Under the pieces are notes generated by a model. It did no database searches. It was not told where the DNA came from and saw nothing but the letters and a program-made list of their open reading frames with translations. Below, piece by piece: positions 1 through 10,123 of a DNA stretch of 63,028 nt. Each line of letters starts with the position of its first letter. The first letter of the stretch is position 1. The translations under genes and the position numbers were made by a program. The DNA lies in NCBI GenBank assembly GCA_947479475.1, contig CANJZW010000013.1, positions 1 through 63,028 of the forward strand. The letters run 5' to 3'. The stretch comes from Chthoniobacteraceae bacterium (GTDB lineage: Bacteria > Verrucomicrobiota > Verrucomicrobiia > Chthoniobacterales > Chthoniobacteraceae).

Positions 1-154
1 CCTCCTGCCGCTAAGCGCCTGCGTCAAGCGCATATCCAGCGTCACGCCACCTGTTTCACGCGTGTTTTCCAGGTGCGGCCACCCTAGTCCTGAAGCGTCT
101 TTAAAAGCTAATGAAACCAGGATGTCCCCTTGGACAACGTCATAAAAATATTTC
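1..154. other. Unassigned left edge, possible partial reading frame
   Basis: Downstream of the smc stop there is an open minus-strand frame that starts with a TTG near position 154, directly after a TAA, and runs off the left edge of the window. It encodes about 50 residues and matches no family I recognise. A plus-strand frame is also open from the edge to a stop near 147. Neither can be called a gene with confidence. Confidence 0.2.
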
Positions 155-176
155 AATTAGCCCCGTCTCAGGCTAA
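153..176 (-). terminator. Possible weak terminator hairpin at the smc stop
   Basis: A perfect 6-bp inverted repeat, TTAGCC and GGCTAA with an 8-nt loop, overlaps the end of smc. On the minus strand it is followed by an A/T-rich stretch ending in TTTTT, but the T run is about 8 nt away from the stem, so it is only a weak intrinsic-terminator candidate. Confidence 0.3.
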
Positions 177-3100
177 GCGGATTCTTCCTCGGCCTTGTCT
201 TCACTGTGCAACCTGGGGCTTTTCCCAAAGGCCTCGGCCACGCTGGGAACAGACTCCGAATTGCCGCTTCCCACGACATCCGTCGTGACGCGACTTTCGT
301 CGCGACGGGTGAACTTGACGCCCACCAAACGCGACACGCCGTGCTCCTCCATCGTGACCCCGTAGAGGGCGTCGGCGCGGGCGATCGTCTTTTTGTTGTG
401 GGAAATGACCACGAACTGGCTCTGTGCGACAAACCTGTCGAGAATCTTGATGAACCGGTTGATGTTGGATTCGTCCAGCGGAGCATCCATTTCGTCCAGC
501 ACGCAGAAGGGGCTGGGTTTGACCATGTAGATGGAGAAAAGCAGGGACACCGCCGTCATCGTTTTTTCGCCGCCCGAAAGCAGGGTGATGCTCTGGAGCT
601 GTTTGCCGGGAGGTTTGGCAATGATTTCGATACCGCTCTCGAGGGGATCGCTTTCATCGGTCAAAATCAAATCCGCCTTCCCGCCTCCAAAGAGTTCGGT
701 GAACATCTCCTGGAAGTTAACCTTGATCTTGGCAAACGTCTCGGCGAACAGCACGCGGGTCGTGTTGTTGATCTTGGCAATGACTTCTAACAACTCCGCC
801 TTCGCGTTCATGAGGTCGGTGTGTTGCTGTTGGAGGAAGTTCTGGCGTTGCTCGAGTTCTTCGTACTCCTGGATCGCCTCCATGTTGACCGGCCCCATGG
901 CATCCAGCCTCTGGTCGAGCTCACGCACCAAGGCGTCGATTCGAGACCAGTCCATTTCATAGGCTTCCGAGTCGACGACGGTTCCTTCTTCCTCACCCTC
1001 GGCCTCCTTGGGCGCCTCGCTCGCTGACTCTGCCTCCGAGGCACTGCCGCCCCGGGGCTTTTTGAGCGCGTCCCGATAGGCGACCTTGAGTTCGTACAAG
1101 TCCTTCTTAAATTCGGAGACCTCAATCTGGTAGCGCTTCCGGATGTGCTCCTCGACGATGTTAACCTTCATCTCCCACTGGTTGAGGTGCACCTCCAAAC
1201 GGGTCCGTTTTTCCACCAACCCGGACAACTGGGAGCGCCGGGCGCGCACCTGGGCGGTTTCTTCCTCCACAATGGCCGCGACTGCCGCCCGCTCCGAAAG
1301 AAGCGCATTCAAGATCCCCTCAAACTCTCCGATCCGCCCGCGCAGCCCTTCCAGGCTTGTTTCAATTTCTGCCGACTCCGAAAGCAGGGCGGCAACCCGG
1401 CCGCGGTATCCCTCCACGTCGGCCTGGCGCTGCTCGATAAGATCGCCCAATTCCGTGAGCCGAGCTTCCATGGGTTGACGCTGGGACAACAGCGAGGCGT
1501 GCCTTTGTTTCTCCGTGGCCACCCGCACCTTCATTTCACCCAATTCAGCCTGCGCCTCCGCTTCCCTGGCACGCAGCGCTTCCATGCCGCCCTGAAACTC
1601 CTGGCGACGTTCCTGCTGCTCTCCGATGCGGCCGAGGGCTTCGTTAACCTCTTCCTCAAGCCCTTCAAGGCGCTGCACCGCTTCTGAAAACCGGCTCTGC
1701 GCCCCGGCCTGCTCACCCTCCATGGAAAGCTGCTTGCGCTGGGTTTCCCCAAGCTGCCGCTCCAATTGGGCGGTCTGCGTCTTTAATCCGGCCAAGTTCA
1801 GATTCACCGCATGTTTTTCTTCGCGAGCTTGCGCCAGCCGCGCGCCACATCCCTCAACTTCGGAAGCCGCTTCTTCGCGACGCCGACGGCGCTCCTCGAC
1901 CTGGGCGGAAAGCCCTTCGAGCTCTGCTTCCAATGTCAGAATCTGGCTGCGGCGCTCCAAGACCGACGCAGCCCCGGTTCCGCTGTCTGCCCCGCCGTGC
2001 AGCATGCCATCGCCTGAGAGAAGCTCCCCCTGCAATGTTACGATCGTCCAGCCGCGTAGCGGGAACAGTTTGAGGGCGGTCTCCACATCGGGGACCACCA
2101 CGGCAAAGTTCACGAGCCTCTCGATAATGCGCTCGGCCTCGGGCGTGGGTTTGATTTTGTGGATGAGCCAGCACAAGGCTCCTTCCGGAAGCGTCAAATC
2201 GTCGTTTTCAATGTGATCAAAAGCGGCATCCAATTCCTCAAGCGCAAGCACCGTGCGCCCGCCCTTCTGGGCCCGGAGCGTTTTGACGATGTGCCCCGCC
2301 GCCGCGATGTCCTTCATCACCACAGCCTGCAGATTGGCTCCCAAAACAGCTTCCGCCGCGGCCACATACTCCGGCTCCACATCGATGAACTGGGCCAGTG
2401 CGCCTTGAATGGCGGGAAGAAAAAACTCGGGATTGTCCAACCCCTTGAGGACGGCCTGCGTTCCCGCTGAAAACCCCTCGCCGCTTTCTAGCAGCCCCTT
2501 GAGCACTTCCAAACGGCCTTCCCTTTCTGAAAAGACGCGCTGCACCTGCCTCAGCTCACCTTCCGCCGTCGAAAGGGTCATCTGGGCCATGCGCAACTGG
2601 CCCTCCATCTCGTTCACCTCGACGAGACTGTTCTCCACCGCCAGTTGGGCCGCGTCAAAATCCGTCTTGGCCTGCGTCAAAAGCTCGTTTAACTCCCCGG
2701 CCGCCGCCCTGAGCTGCTCGGTTTCAGCCCCCAAAACAGACAAACGAGCCTCCATGCCGTCCCGTTGCTGGGTCATGCTGGAGAGCTGGCCCCGGAAGCC
2801 CGAAACCCGGTGTTCCTCGCGCTGGATCTCCTGAATCACCGCCTGCAAGCCGCGTTCAGCCTCCGCTCTCTCGCTAGCCACGCCATAAGCCGCCCCTTGA
2901 ACCGCCTCCATCCGGCCCTGTTCACTTGCCAGAAGGGCGTTGATTTCCTGCAACTCCACGTCCGCCTCGCGCAAAGCGGCCTCCGCCGCGTGCAACCGTT
3001 CGCGGGCACCGGCCATTTCCGCCTGATAACGGGAGATAAGCCCCTCGTACTCCGTTTCCTTCTCCTTGTTGAAAATGATCCGGTTTTCGTGGTTGGAAAT

Positions 3101-3988
3101 CCGGCTGCGCAGGTCGGTGGCGTTGCGGCGAGCCACTTCTAACTGCTCCTCCATCGCGTTCAGACTCGCCCGGCGCGCCGCCAGTTCGCTCTCTCCCCCT
3201 TCAATTTCCTCCTCCAACTCACTCTGGCGGGCACGCACGCCCCCGAGTTCATTGCGATCCGCCTCCCGCCGCTCTTCGATGACCTCCCACTGGCGCCGCG
3301 CAGAATGGGTTTCCAGGGTGCGCAATTCCGCGAGCAAACCCTGATAACGGCGCGCCTTGGCGGCCTGCCGCTGCATGGAGGCGATCTGCCGGTTGACCTC
3401 CTTCACGATGTCGTCGAGACGGATCAGGTTTGCCTCCGTCGCCTCCAGCTTGCGCAACGCCTCCTTGCGCTGGCTCTTGAAGCGCGTAATCCCGGCAGCT
3501 TCCTCGAAAATCGCGCGCCTGTCCTCAGGCCGGGAGGATAGAATCTGGTCGATCTTCCCCTGCTCCATGATCGAGTAGGCAGACCGGCCAATCCCCGTGT
3601 CCATGAACAAACTATGGATGTCCTTGAGCCGGCAGGGCGTCTTGTTCAGAAGATACTCCGAAGAGCCGTCCCGGAACACCCGCCGCGTGATGGTCACCTC
3701 GTTCCAGTCCACTCCAAGCTCCTTCTCGCACTCGGAGAAGTTCATGGAAACCTCCGCCATCCCGAGGGCCGAGCGCGAATCGGTTCCCGAAAAAATCACG
3801 TCCGCCATTTCACCGCCCCGAAGCGCCTTGGCTGACTGCTCCCCAAGCACCCAGCGAATGGCGTCGAGCACGTTGGACTTTCCACATCCGTTGGGACCGA
3901 CGACGCAGGTCACCCCTCGGTGAAACTCGAGGACTGTCTTGGGAGCGAAGCTTTTGAACCCGAATAATTCGAGGGAGCGAAGGTACAT
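173..3988 (-). CDS. smc: Chromosome segregation ATPase SMC
   Basis: Structural-maintenance-of-chromosomes protein of about 1271 aa, the ATPase core of bacterial condensin that compacts and segregates the nucleoid with ScpA/ScpB. The start is set at the Met of MYLRSLELFGFKSF, the canonical SMC N-terminus; a Met 7 codons earlier is less likely. Visible parts are Walker A GPNGCGKSN near residues 32-40, long Glu/Gln/Arg-rich coiled coils, a hinge-like globular segment around residues 510-650, a second coiled coil, the ABC signature LLSGGEK and Walker B FCVLDEMDAPLDESN near the C-terminus. Walker B reads DEMDAPLDES where many bacterial SMCs have DEVDAALDEA. A short acidic, Glu/Ala-rich insertion (about residues 960-1000) interrupts the C-terminal coiled coil. 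scpA and scpB are not in the window. Family assignment is secure. Confidence 0.97.
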   Translation of the reverse strand: MYLRSLELFGFKSFAPKTVLEFHRGVTCVVGPNGCGKSNVLDAIRWVLGEQSAKALRGGEMADVIFSGTDSRSALGMAEVSMNFSECEKELGVDWNEVTITRRVFRDGSSEYLLNKTPCRLKDIHSLFMDTGIGRSAYSIMEQGKIDQILSSRPEDRRAIFEEAAGITRFKSQRKEALRKLEATEANLIRLDDIVKEVNRQIASMQRQAAKARRYQGLLAELRTLETHSARRQWEVIEERREADRNELGGVRARQSELEEEIEGGESELAARRASLNAMEEQLEVARRNATDLRSRISNHENRIIFNKEKETEYEGLISRYQAEMAGARERLHAAEAALREADVELQEINALLASEQGRMEAVQGAAYGVASERAEAERGLQAVIQEIQREEHRVSGFRGQLSSMTQQRDGMEARLSVLGAETEQLRAAAGELNELLTQAKTDFDAAQLAVENSLVEVNEMEGQLRMAQMTLSTAEGELRQVQRVFSEREGRLEVLKGLLESGEGFSAGTQAVLKGLDNPEFFLPAIQGALAQFIDVEPEYVAAAEAVLGANLQAVVMKDIAAAGHIVKTLRAQKGGRTVLALEELDAAFDHIENDDLTLPEGALCWLIHKIKPTPEAERIIERLVNFAVVVPDVETALKLFPLRGWTIVTLQGELLSGDGMLHGGADSGTGAASVLERRSQILTLEAELEGLSAQVEERRRRREEAASEVEGCGARLAQAREEKHAVNLNLAGLKTQTAQLERQLGETQRKQLSMEGEQAGAQSRFSEAVQRLEGLEEEVNEALGRIGEQQERRQEFQGGMEALRAREAEAQAELGEMKVRVATEKQRHASLLSQRQPMEARLTELGDLIEQRQADVEGYRGRVAALLSESAEIETSLEGLRGRIGEFEGILNALLSERAAVAAIVEEETAQVRARRSQLSGLVEKRTRLEVHLNQWEMKVNIVEEHIRKRYQIEVSEFKKDLYELKVAYRDALKKPRGGSASEAESASEAPKEAEGEEEGTVVDSEAYEMDWSRIDALVRELDQRLDAMGPVNMEAIQEYEELEQRQNFLQQQHTDLMNAKAELLEVIAKINNTTRVLFAETFAKIKVNFQEMFTELFGGGKADLILTDESDPLESGIEIIAKPPGKQLQSITLLSGGEKTMTAVSLLFSIYMVKPSPFCVLDEMDAPLDESNINRFIKILDRFVAQSQFVVISHNKKTIARADALYGVTMEEHGVSRLVGVKFTRRDESRVTTDVVGSGNSESVPSVAEAFGKSPRLHSEDKAEEESA

Positions 3989-4094
3989 GGCCCCTATAAA
4001 ATCTCCCAAACGCGAAGCCTAGGCAAGCCCTACCTGTAGGGGGTCCCGCTTTTCCATCCACAACCCATAGTGCATTGCGCACAAGGCGCCCGAC

Positions 4095-5210
4095 TTACAG
4101 GGTCTTCAGAAACTTCGTCAAATCCGCCACCTTGGGGCTCTTGGCGTTCCGCACGTAGTAGCCGGATGTGGCTACTCCCATCTGGAGGCTCTGTTCCAAA
4201 TCCAGCCCCAAAATAAGCCCCGTACAGAAACCCGCGTTGAAGTGGTCCCCCGCCCCGGTCGTGATTTTGGGCTTCGGAGTGAAAGGCCCCTCCACAAAAG
4301 TGGCGCCGTGGGCGTTCGCCGCGGCGGCGAAGTGAGTGGGATGAATCACCACGGTATCGATATCCAACATCTCCTGCAGGCGCAGCGCGTGGGCGGTCAC
4401 GGCGGCATGGTTTTCCTCGGGCTGGCGGATTCCAAGAACTTCGCCGCATTGGTAGCTTTCGCGCAGGTTCAGTCCGAGGACGACCCGGAAGTGTTTTTCA
4501 AACTTGGTGATCTGCTTGAGCACCTCGCGGATGTCTTCGCTGGAACGTTTGGCGGGGTCTGCGAGGTCGAAAAAGAGGATCCGTTTGGGACCCTTGAGCT
4601 GGGGAGCGATCACGGAGGCGATCTTCTGAAAGATGCCCTTCATCTGGGTGAGCATGGTCCAGTTGACCAGAGCGATGAACTGGCTCTGGGAAAAGATTTT
4701 CACCAAGGTCTTTTCCGGCACGTGTTTGATCAGATTCGCCCAGTTCACCTCGCGCAGCGTCTCGTGTTTTCCAAACATCAACTTGCCATCGTCAAACTCG
4801 ATCGCGTCGGTCACCCCGGGCTCTGCAATGGAGTGGACCTTCGCGGCGGCTGCGAATTCGGCAAAAACGGGGTTGATCGCTGGGGCCCCGAGGTTGCCGA
4901 TGTAGGTGACGGCATTCCCAAAGGCGCCCAGAGCGTTGGCCATGATGGGCCCGTTCCCCCCGAGTTTGCGCATCTGGACGACCATTTCCATGTTCGCACT
5001 CAAGCCGGCTGCCTCTGCGATTTTTTCAGAAAACTCCGTCATCCGCTCCATCCGTGTGTATTTGGAGGCGGACTCGCGGGATTTGACGACGTGCAAAATA
5101 TTATCTACAAAGCCGTCAAATCCAACGAGGACTTTGGTTTCCTTTAACTGGGCGGCTGCGTTTTTAAGAGAGGCCGCGACTTGAAAAGGCAGGGAATTGG
5201 CGGAAGACAT
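4095..5210 (-). CDS. PfkB-family carbohydrate kinase
   Basis: Sugar kinase of the ribokinase/PfkB family, 371 aa, which phosphorylates a sugar or nucleoside hydroxyl using ATP. The C-terminal PfkB signature TGAGDHFNAGFCTG carries the catalytic Asp and anion-hole glycines, and the N-terminal part has the VGFDGFVDNI and GGNGPIMANALGAFG motifs typical of the substrate lid and sugar site. The longer frame reaches 5354, but the first 48 codons show no conserved character, so the Met of MSSANSLPF at 5210 is preferred. It lies between smc and the cytochrome dehydrogenase on the same strand with gaps over 100 bp, so operon membership is uncertain. Substrate cannot be assigned. Confidence 0.85.
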   Translation of the reverse strand: MSSANSLPFQVAASLKNAAAQLKETKVLVGFDGFVDNILHVVKSRESASKYTRMERMTEFSEKIAEAAGLSANMEMVVQMRKLGGNGPIMANALGAFGNAVTYIGNLGAPAINPVFAEFAAAAKVHSIAEPGVTDAIEFDDGKLMFGKHETLREVNWANLIKHVPEKTLVKIFSQSQFIALVNWTMLTQMKGIFQKIASVIAPQLKGPKRILFFDLADPAKRSSEDIREVLKQITKFEKHFRVVLGLNLRESYQCGEVLGIRQPEENHAAVTAHALRLQEMLDIDTVVIHPTHFAAAANAHGATFVEGPFTPKPKITTGAGDHFNAGFCTGLILGLDLEQSLQMGVATSGYYVRNAKSPKVADLTKFLKTL

Positions 5211-5390
5211 TCGCGCAGGATAACGCCCTGGGGAGGCGCTGCCCAGCCCGGAACTATTCCGATTCAAAAACCTTAGACCAAACCTGCGCACAAAATCCTG
5301 CCCCGCACCCACGTTGGGTCCGAGCGTGGAGACCACAATGCAGGGTTCGCGCACGCGCTGAGCCCCGCATTTATCCCGCGGCTTAAAAAA

Positions 5391-7991
5391 CTAAGGCGCC
5401 TTCGCCGCCGCCACCGGCGCACCCGCACCCGCCCCGGGATCGTTGGACGCCGCCTTCTTTGGGGCGCTCAACTCCTTGAGTTCTGACTCCGTCCAGGACT
5501 TGGTGCGGGCGGCATTTTCCTGGCGGATTTTCGCCACGGCAGCCGGGGCGACGGGGGAACCGTTGTGCTCCCACTCGCGGCGGATAAAAGTCAGCACTCC
5601 AGCAATTTGCTCATCCGAAAGCGCGGCGCCCAGAGGCGGCATTTCCAGGTTCCAGGACTGCCCGCCAACCTTGATCGGACCGGCGAGACCGTGCAGCAGG
5701 ATGCGCGAAAGCACCTCCGGTTTCCCCAACACCCACTCGCTGTTAACCAAGGCAGGAGCGAGGCCGTCCATTCCCGTTCCGGTGGGTTGATGGCACCCCA
5801 CACACAAAGAGTTGTATACCCCCTTACCCGCTTCAAACCACGCGGTCTCTTCCGCAGTCAGGGGCTTGATGACGGGCGGAGGAGGAACTCCCGGTTTCTC
5901 GGGCCAGGCCAGGCGCGCGTCCAGGGCTGCCACCAACAATTTGGCGTTGGCATCAGCCGTTGCCGACAGAGCAGCCAACTCGGCGGGAATGCTTTCGAGA
6001 TAAAGAAGTTTAGGCGCAGGCCCGCTTTTCCCCGTCTTCACCTTCCCGGAGGCGCCGCTGAGTAGCGCCATTTGGGCCGGTCCGTTGGCGGGTTGCGCTG
6101 CGATCACTTCGAGTAGCGTTTTGACCCGCTCCTTGCGCCGCTCCGCAAGCACCGCCTGAGCGAGCGCCTCGTAAACAGCCGTCGGCGCGGTTTTGGACTT
6201 CATCCCCAAGAGGCCTTGAAGCGTTTCCAACTCGCGGCCGCGCAGACCCGAAAGGATCGCGTCGCGCACAAGCGGCTGCGAACCCGCGCTGAGCGCCAGA
6301 GCGAGCGTGGCTTCGTGGCTTTCGGGAAAAGCGCTCAGCTGGAAACCCAGCGCGATTTGCACGTCCGCACTGGGGTCGCCTACCATTTTGGCAAGCTCCC
6401 CTACCTGCGCACGGCCGGCCATGCGAACCGCTGCGGCACGCACTTTGGAATCCTTATCCTTCAGACCGGCAGAAACCAGTTCCGGCGCAAGGGCGCCCAT
6501 CCCGTCCAAGGTCCACAGCGCGTGCAGACGACCAAGGGGCGACTTGCTCTTTTGCACCAGGCTTGCAAGCGCGGGAACCACTTCGGTCTCTTTTCGTTCC
6601 ACCAGCAAGCGCTGCGCCGTGTCGCGGGTCCAGCCGTCTGCGCTATCCAAAAGCGCCACCAACTTGCGGCTGTCGGCAGGCAGAGCCACAGGCGCAACCT
6701 TCGCCTTGTTGGGAACCACCCGCCAAATGCGGCCCTGGTTAAAGGGGGTCTCCAAATTGCGGTCCTTGATGTTCGCCACCAGATAGTGCGTGAGAAAACT
6801 CTTGTGCTGGATGATCCCCCGGTAAAGGTCGACAACGTAAAGCGCGCCCCCTGGCCCGCAATACGAAGACACCGGGCGGAAACGTTCATCCGTGGAGGTC
6901 CAAAATTCGGTCGCTTTGAGGGCGTGCGTCCCCGCAATCACTCCATTTTTTTCGGAGAGGATCATCCGCTTCACGAGGTTCCCCGCAGGCTCGGGAATAA
7001 AAGCGTTGCCGCGGTACTCCCTCGGAAAGAGGGAGCCTCGGTAAATGGAAGCCCCGCAAGTCGCCGTGGAGGTGGCCAGTGTCCCATCCTCACGGAGCTG
7101 TTTTGGGTCGTACCCGCGGTTCACTCCGGGGGTCGGATGCGCGGGCCACGTTGCCTGGTCCTTGACGACCTGCACCCCAAGCCCCGCCGATGCCGTGTAG
7201 TTGGGGTTGCGCCGCGCCAGGGATTCGGGGATGAAATTCGAGCGAAGGAAGTCGGAGTTGGAGTTGTAAAATTGCCGCCCAAAATCGTCCTGCGACATCC
7301 CCCATTGGCCGCGCAGGCCGGTGACTTCCTCGATAAACTTACCGTCCTTGAGCCGGTAGCGCTTGGAGTGGTTGGCCGAGTAGATCCAGTTGTCCAGCAA
7401 CCAAGTCGGTGAATTAGCCATATGCTCGGGCTGGCCGCCTGCCGTGCCGTAGGATGCGTCGATGCTTTCCTTGGAGTCGGCGATCCCGTCGCCATCGGTG
7501 TCTTTCATGAACCACAAATTGGGCGGCTCAGAAACCAGCAAGCCTCCGTTCACACACACAAGGGCGCGCGGCATGAGCAGGCCGTCGGCGAAGATCGTGC
7601 GTTTGTCCATTTTACCGTCCCCGTCGGTGTCCTCGAGCATCACGATCCGACCAATCTTCTGGTCCTCCCCCTCGCCCTCGATATCGTGCATGTAGCCGCG
7701 CATTTCGCACACAAACAAGCGGCCTTTCTCGTCCCAAGAAAGCGCCACAGGGCTTTCCACCAGGGGTTCCGCCGCCACCAATTCCACGTGGAATCCCGGC
7801 GCCAACTTGAATGTGGCCAGTTCCTCCTCCGGGGTGAGCGGTTTGGGCGCCGGCAGCTTGAACTTCAGCTCGAAGGATTCAGGGCCGGCGCTTTTGGGAT
7901 GGATTGCCCAAAGCGCGGCTCCGGGAGCAAGCGCCACGGCGGCGGCAATCAAGGAAGCCTTGAAAGGAGAAAGTTTCTGGAGACGGTTCAT
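5391..7991 (-). CDS. PVC-type membrane-bound dehydrogenase with HEAT and cytochrome c domains
   Basis: Large exported protein (866 aa from the Met of MNRLQKLSPF) of a type abundant in Planctomycetes and Verrucomicrobia. An N-terminal signal peptide (about residues 1-30) is followed by a putative beta-propeller dehydrogenase domain (about 45-420) with two Ca-binding-like DTDGDG motifs, a HEAT-like helical region (about 430-640) and a C-terminal cytochrome c domain with the haem motif CVGCH and a downstream methionine-rich segment (LEMPPLGAA) that could supply the axial ligand. It probably oxidises a sugar or alcohol in the periplasm and passes electrons to the respiratory chain; the substrate is unknown. 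It is the clearest taxonomic marker in the window. A longer start at 8033 is possible but would move the signal peptide inward. Confidence 0.85.
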   Translation of the reverse strand: MNRLQKLSPFKASLIAAAVALAPGAALWAIHPKSAGPESFELKFKLPAPKPLTPEEELATFKLAPGFHVELVAAEPLVESPVALSWDEKGRLFVCEMRGYMHDIEGEGEDQKIGRIVMLEDTDGDGKMDKRTIFADGLLMPRALVCVNGGLLVSEPPNLWFMKDTDGDGIADSKESIDASYGTAGGQPEHMANSPTWLLDNWIYSANHSKRYRLKDGKFIEEVTGLRGQWGMSQDDFGRQFYNSNSDFLRSNFIPESLARRNPNYTASAGLGVQVVKDQATWPAHPTPGVNRGYDPKQLREDGTLATSTATCGASIYRGSLFPREYRGNAFIPEPAGNLVKRMILSEKNGVIAGTHALKATEFWTSTDERFRPVSSYCGPGGALYVVDLYRGIIQHKSFLTHYLVANIKDRNLETPFNQGRIWRVVPNKAKVAPVALPADSRKLVALLDSADGWTRDTAQRLLVERKETEVVPALASLVQKSKSPLGRLHALWTLDGMGALAPELVSAGLKDKDSKVRAAAVRMAGRAQVGELAKMVGDPSADVQIALGFQLSAFPESHEATLALALSAGSQPLVRDAILSGLRGRELETLQGLLGMKSKTAPTAVYEALAQAVLAERRKERVKTLLEVIAAQPANGPAQMALLSGASGKVKTGKSGPAPKLLYLESIPAELAALSATADANAKLLVAALDARLAWPEKPGVPPPPVIKPLTAEETAWFEAGKGVYNSLCVGCHQPTGTGMDGLAPALVNSEWVLGKPEVLSRILLHGLAGPIKVGGQSWNLEMPPLGAALSDEQIAGVLTFIRREWEHNGSPVAPAAVAKIRQENAARTKSWTESELKELSAPKKAASNDPGAGAGAPVAAAKAP

Positions 7992-8329
7992 ATTTTGGAG
8001 GGACTGCACTAATAAATAACCCAAGAGAGCCACTTCCTTTGAATAGTTTTGAACAAGACCGCCAGACTTTTGTTTCTAGCGCCCCTCCCAACGGCTTCAT
8101 CCCTCCTCTGAGCCGGTTAGGCCCGCATGGTCTGCCTTGATTCCAAATTAACTTTGGCAATCCATTGTTTATCGGTTCGCAACAAGCCTCGAGGGCACCC
8201 CAAACATTGTCATTCAGACGCCCAGACCTCGCAATGGCTAGGCGGCAATCACTGTCGGGAATCACTCCCAACCGGCTTTGCACAAGCCCATGCGGCGTAC
8301 CATGCGCGAGCCCAGGCCCCCCGCATGGT
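7992..8329. other. Intergenic region without recognised gene
   Basis: About 340 bp between the start of the cytochrome dehydrogenase gene and the fumarase stop, both on the minus strand. It presumably holds the dehydrogenase promoter and the end of the fumarase transcript. I see no convincing terminator with a T run, no RNA gene and no supported small ORF; the long plus-strand frames crossing it are antisense to fumarase. Confidence 0.5.
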
Positions 8330-10006
8330 TCAGTGCGCCGCCTTCGCCTCTTTGGCCGCCGCCGCAATCCAGCCCGGCAGGCAGGCTCCACAGCCGCTCG
8401 CAAAAAAGTCGTTCCCCTTGTCGTCCACAAGAATGAAAGCGGGGAAATTCTCTACCTCGATTTTCCAAACGGCCTCCATCCCCAACTCCGGGTACTCGAG
8501 CACTTCGACCTTTTTGATGTTTTCCTTCGCCAGAATCGCCGCCGGCCCCCCGATGCTTCCCAAGTAAAAGCCCCCGTGTTTCTTGCAGGAGTCCGTCACC
8601 TGCGCACTCCGATTTCCTTTCGCAAGCATCACCATGGAGCCTCCCAGAGCCTGGAACATTTCAACGTAGGAGTCCATGCGCCCGGCGGTCGTCGGTCCAA
8701 AACTGCCGGAGGCGTACCCCACGGGCGTCTTTGCCGGACCCGCGTAATAAACCGGATGCTGTTTGAAATAATCGGGCAATCCCAACCCGGCATCGACGCG
8801 TTCCTTCAGCTTGGCGTGCGCGATGTCGCGGGCAACAACCAGCGGGCCATTGAGAAGGACGCGGGTGGTAACGGGGTGCTTGGAAAGCTCGGCAAGAATC
8901 TCAGCCATTGGTTTGTTCAGGTCGATGTGCACCGCCCCATCCCCCTTGAGCAGGCGCATCGCTTCGGGAATGAACCGGCCCGGATTCTCCTCCATCTGTT
9001 CAAGCCAGATGCCCTCCTTGTTGATCTTTGCCTTAATATTGCGGTCGGCCGAACACGAAACCCCCACGCCCACAGGGCAACTCGCCCCGTGCCTCGGCAA
9101 CCGGATCACCCGCACGTCCAAGGCAAAATACTTTCCGCCAAACTGAGCGCCGATCCCCGTGCCCTGCGCCAACTTTAATGCCAGGGCTTCAGCCTCCAGG
9201 TCCCGAAACGCCCGGCCGTGTTCGTTGCCGCTGGTGGGCAGGTCGTCCAGATATTTTGCCGAGGCGAGTTTCACCGTCTTCAAGCAGGCTTCGGCGCTCG
9301 TCCCGCCGATCACAAAAACAAGGTGGTAAGGAGGGCAGGCCGCCGTTCCCAGGGAACCCATTTTTTCGAGAAAAAACTTCTCCAACCCTTTCGGGTTCAG
9401 AAGCGCCTTCGTTTCCTGAAAAAGGAACGTCTTGTTCGCGGAACCGCCGCCCTTGGCCACAAACAGAAATTTGTACTCCGCTCCCTCCGTCGCGTAGAGG
9501 TCGATTTGTGCAGGCAGGTTGGTGCCCGTGTTCACTTCGTGGAACATGTCGAGAGCCGCCGTCTGGGAATAGCGCAGGTTTTCCTGCGTGTAACACTCGT
9601 AAACCCCCTTGGAGAGCCACTCCGCGTCGTCCACCCCAGTCCACACCTGTTGCCCCTTTTTCCCAAGAATGGTCGCCGTGCCCGTGTCCTGGCAGAAAGG
9701 CAGAATTCCCTGTGCCGCGATCTCCGCGTTTTTAAGCAAGGTCAGCGCGACGTAGCGGTCGTTTTCTGAAGCTTCGGGATCTTCGAGGATCGCCGCCACC
9801 TGCTTCAAATGCTTCTCGCGCAGCATAAAAGAACAGTCGTGCAGGGCCTGCCTCGCAAGGAAGGTCAGCGCTCCGGGCTCTACCTTTAAAACAGGGGTTC
9901 CCTCAAAATCGCCCGCCCGTACGCCCTCCTTCGAGAGGAACCGGTAGATGGTGGAGTCTGGGCCGAGTGGAAAAGGTTCTTGGTAGGTAAAAGCGGGAGT
10001 CGCCAT
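8330..10006 (-). CDS. Class I (iron-sulfur) fumarate hydratase
   Basis: Interconverts fumarate and L-malate in the TCA cycle. The 558-aa protein has the single-chain FumA/FumB architecture: an N-terminal [4Fe-4S] catalytic domain with the motif [10 protein letters not shown] and a C-terminal beta domain with [21 protein letters not shown]. Cysteines in [15 protein letters not shown] and SCSADRN are candidates for the oxygen-sensitive cluster. The start is set at the Met of [10 protein letters not shown] (10006); the 26 codons upstream look non-coding. No tartrate-specific neighbours are present, so fumarase is preferred over L-tartrate dehydratase. It is monocistronic as far as can be seen. 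Confidence 0.93.
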   Translation of the reverse strand: MATPAFTYQEPFPLGPDSTIYRFLSKEGVRAGDFEGTPVLKVEPGALTFLARQALHDCSFMLREKHLKQVAAILEDPEASENDRYVALTLLKNAEIAAQGILPFCQDTGTATILGKKGQQVWTGVDDAEWLSKGVYECYTQENLRYSQTAALDMFHEVNTGTNLPAQIDLYATEGAEYKFLFVAKGGGSANKTFLFQETKALLNPKGLEKFFLEKMGSLGTAACPPYHLVFVIGGTSAEACLKTVKLASAKYLDDLPTSGNEHGRAFRDLEAEALALKLAQGTGIGAQFGGKYFALDVRVIRLPRHGASCPVGVGVSCSADRNIKAKINKEGIWLEQMEENPGRFIPEAMRLLKGDGAVHIDLNKPMAEILAELSKHPVTTRVLLNGPLVVARDIAHAKLKERVDAGLGLPDYFKQHPVYYAGPAKTPVGYASGSFGPTTAGRMDSYVEMFQALGGSMVMLAKGNRSAQVTDSCKKHGGFYLGSIGGPAAILAKENIKKVEVLEYPELGMEAVWKIEVENFPAFILVDDKGNDFFASGCGACLPGWIAAAAKEAKAAH

Positions 10007-10123
10007 AAACCTGACCCTATCCAATAAAACCCCGCGCATGCCACATTTTCCCTCGCGCCCGAAGCTTGCCCCCCTCGGGAACACGGCCCTGATACGGACC
10101 GTGTTCCCCTCTCAAAGAACCGA

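Noticed and set aside
8165..9178. Long plus-strand reading frame opposite the fumarase gene
   Set aside because: It is antisense to a well-supported coding sequence and shows no protein family features; high GC keeps antisense frames open.
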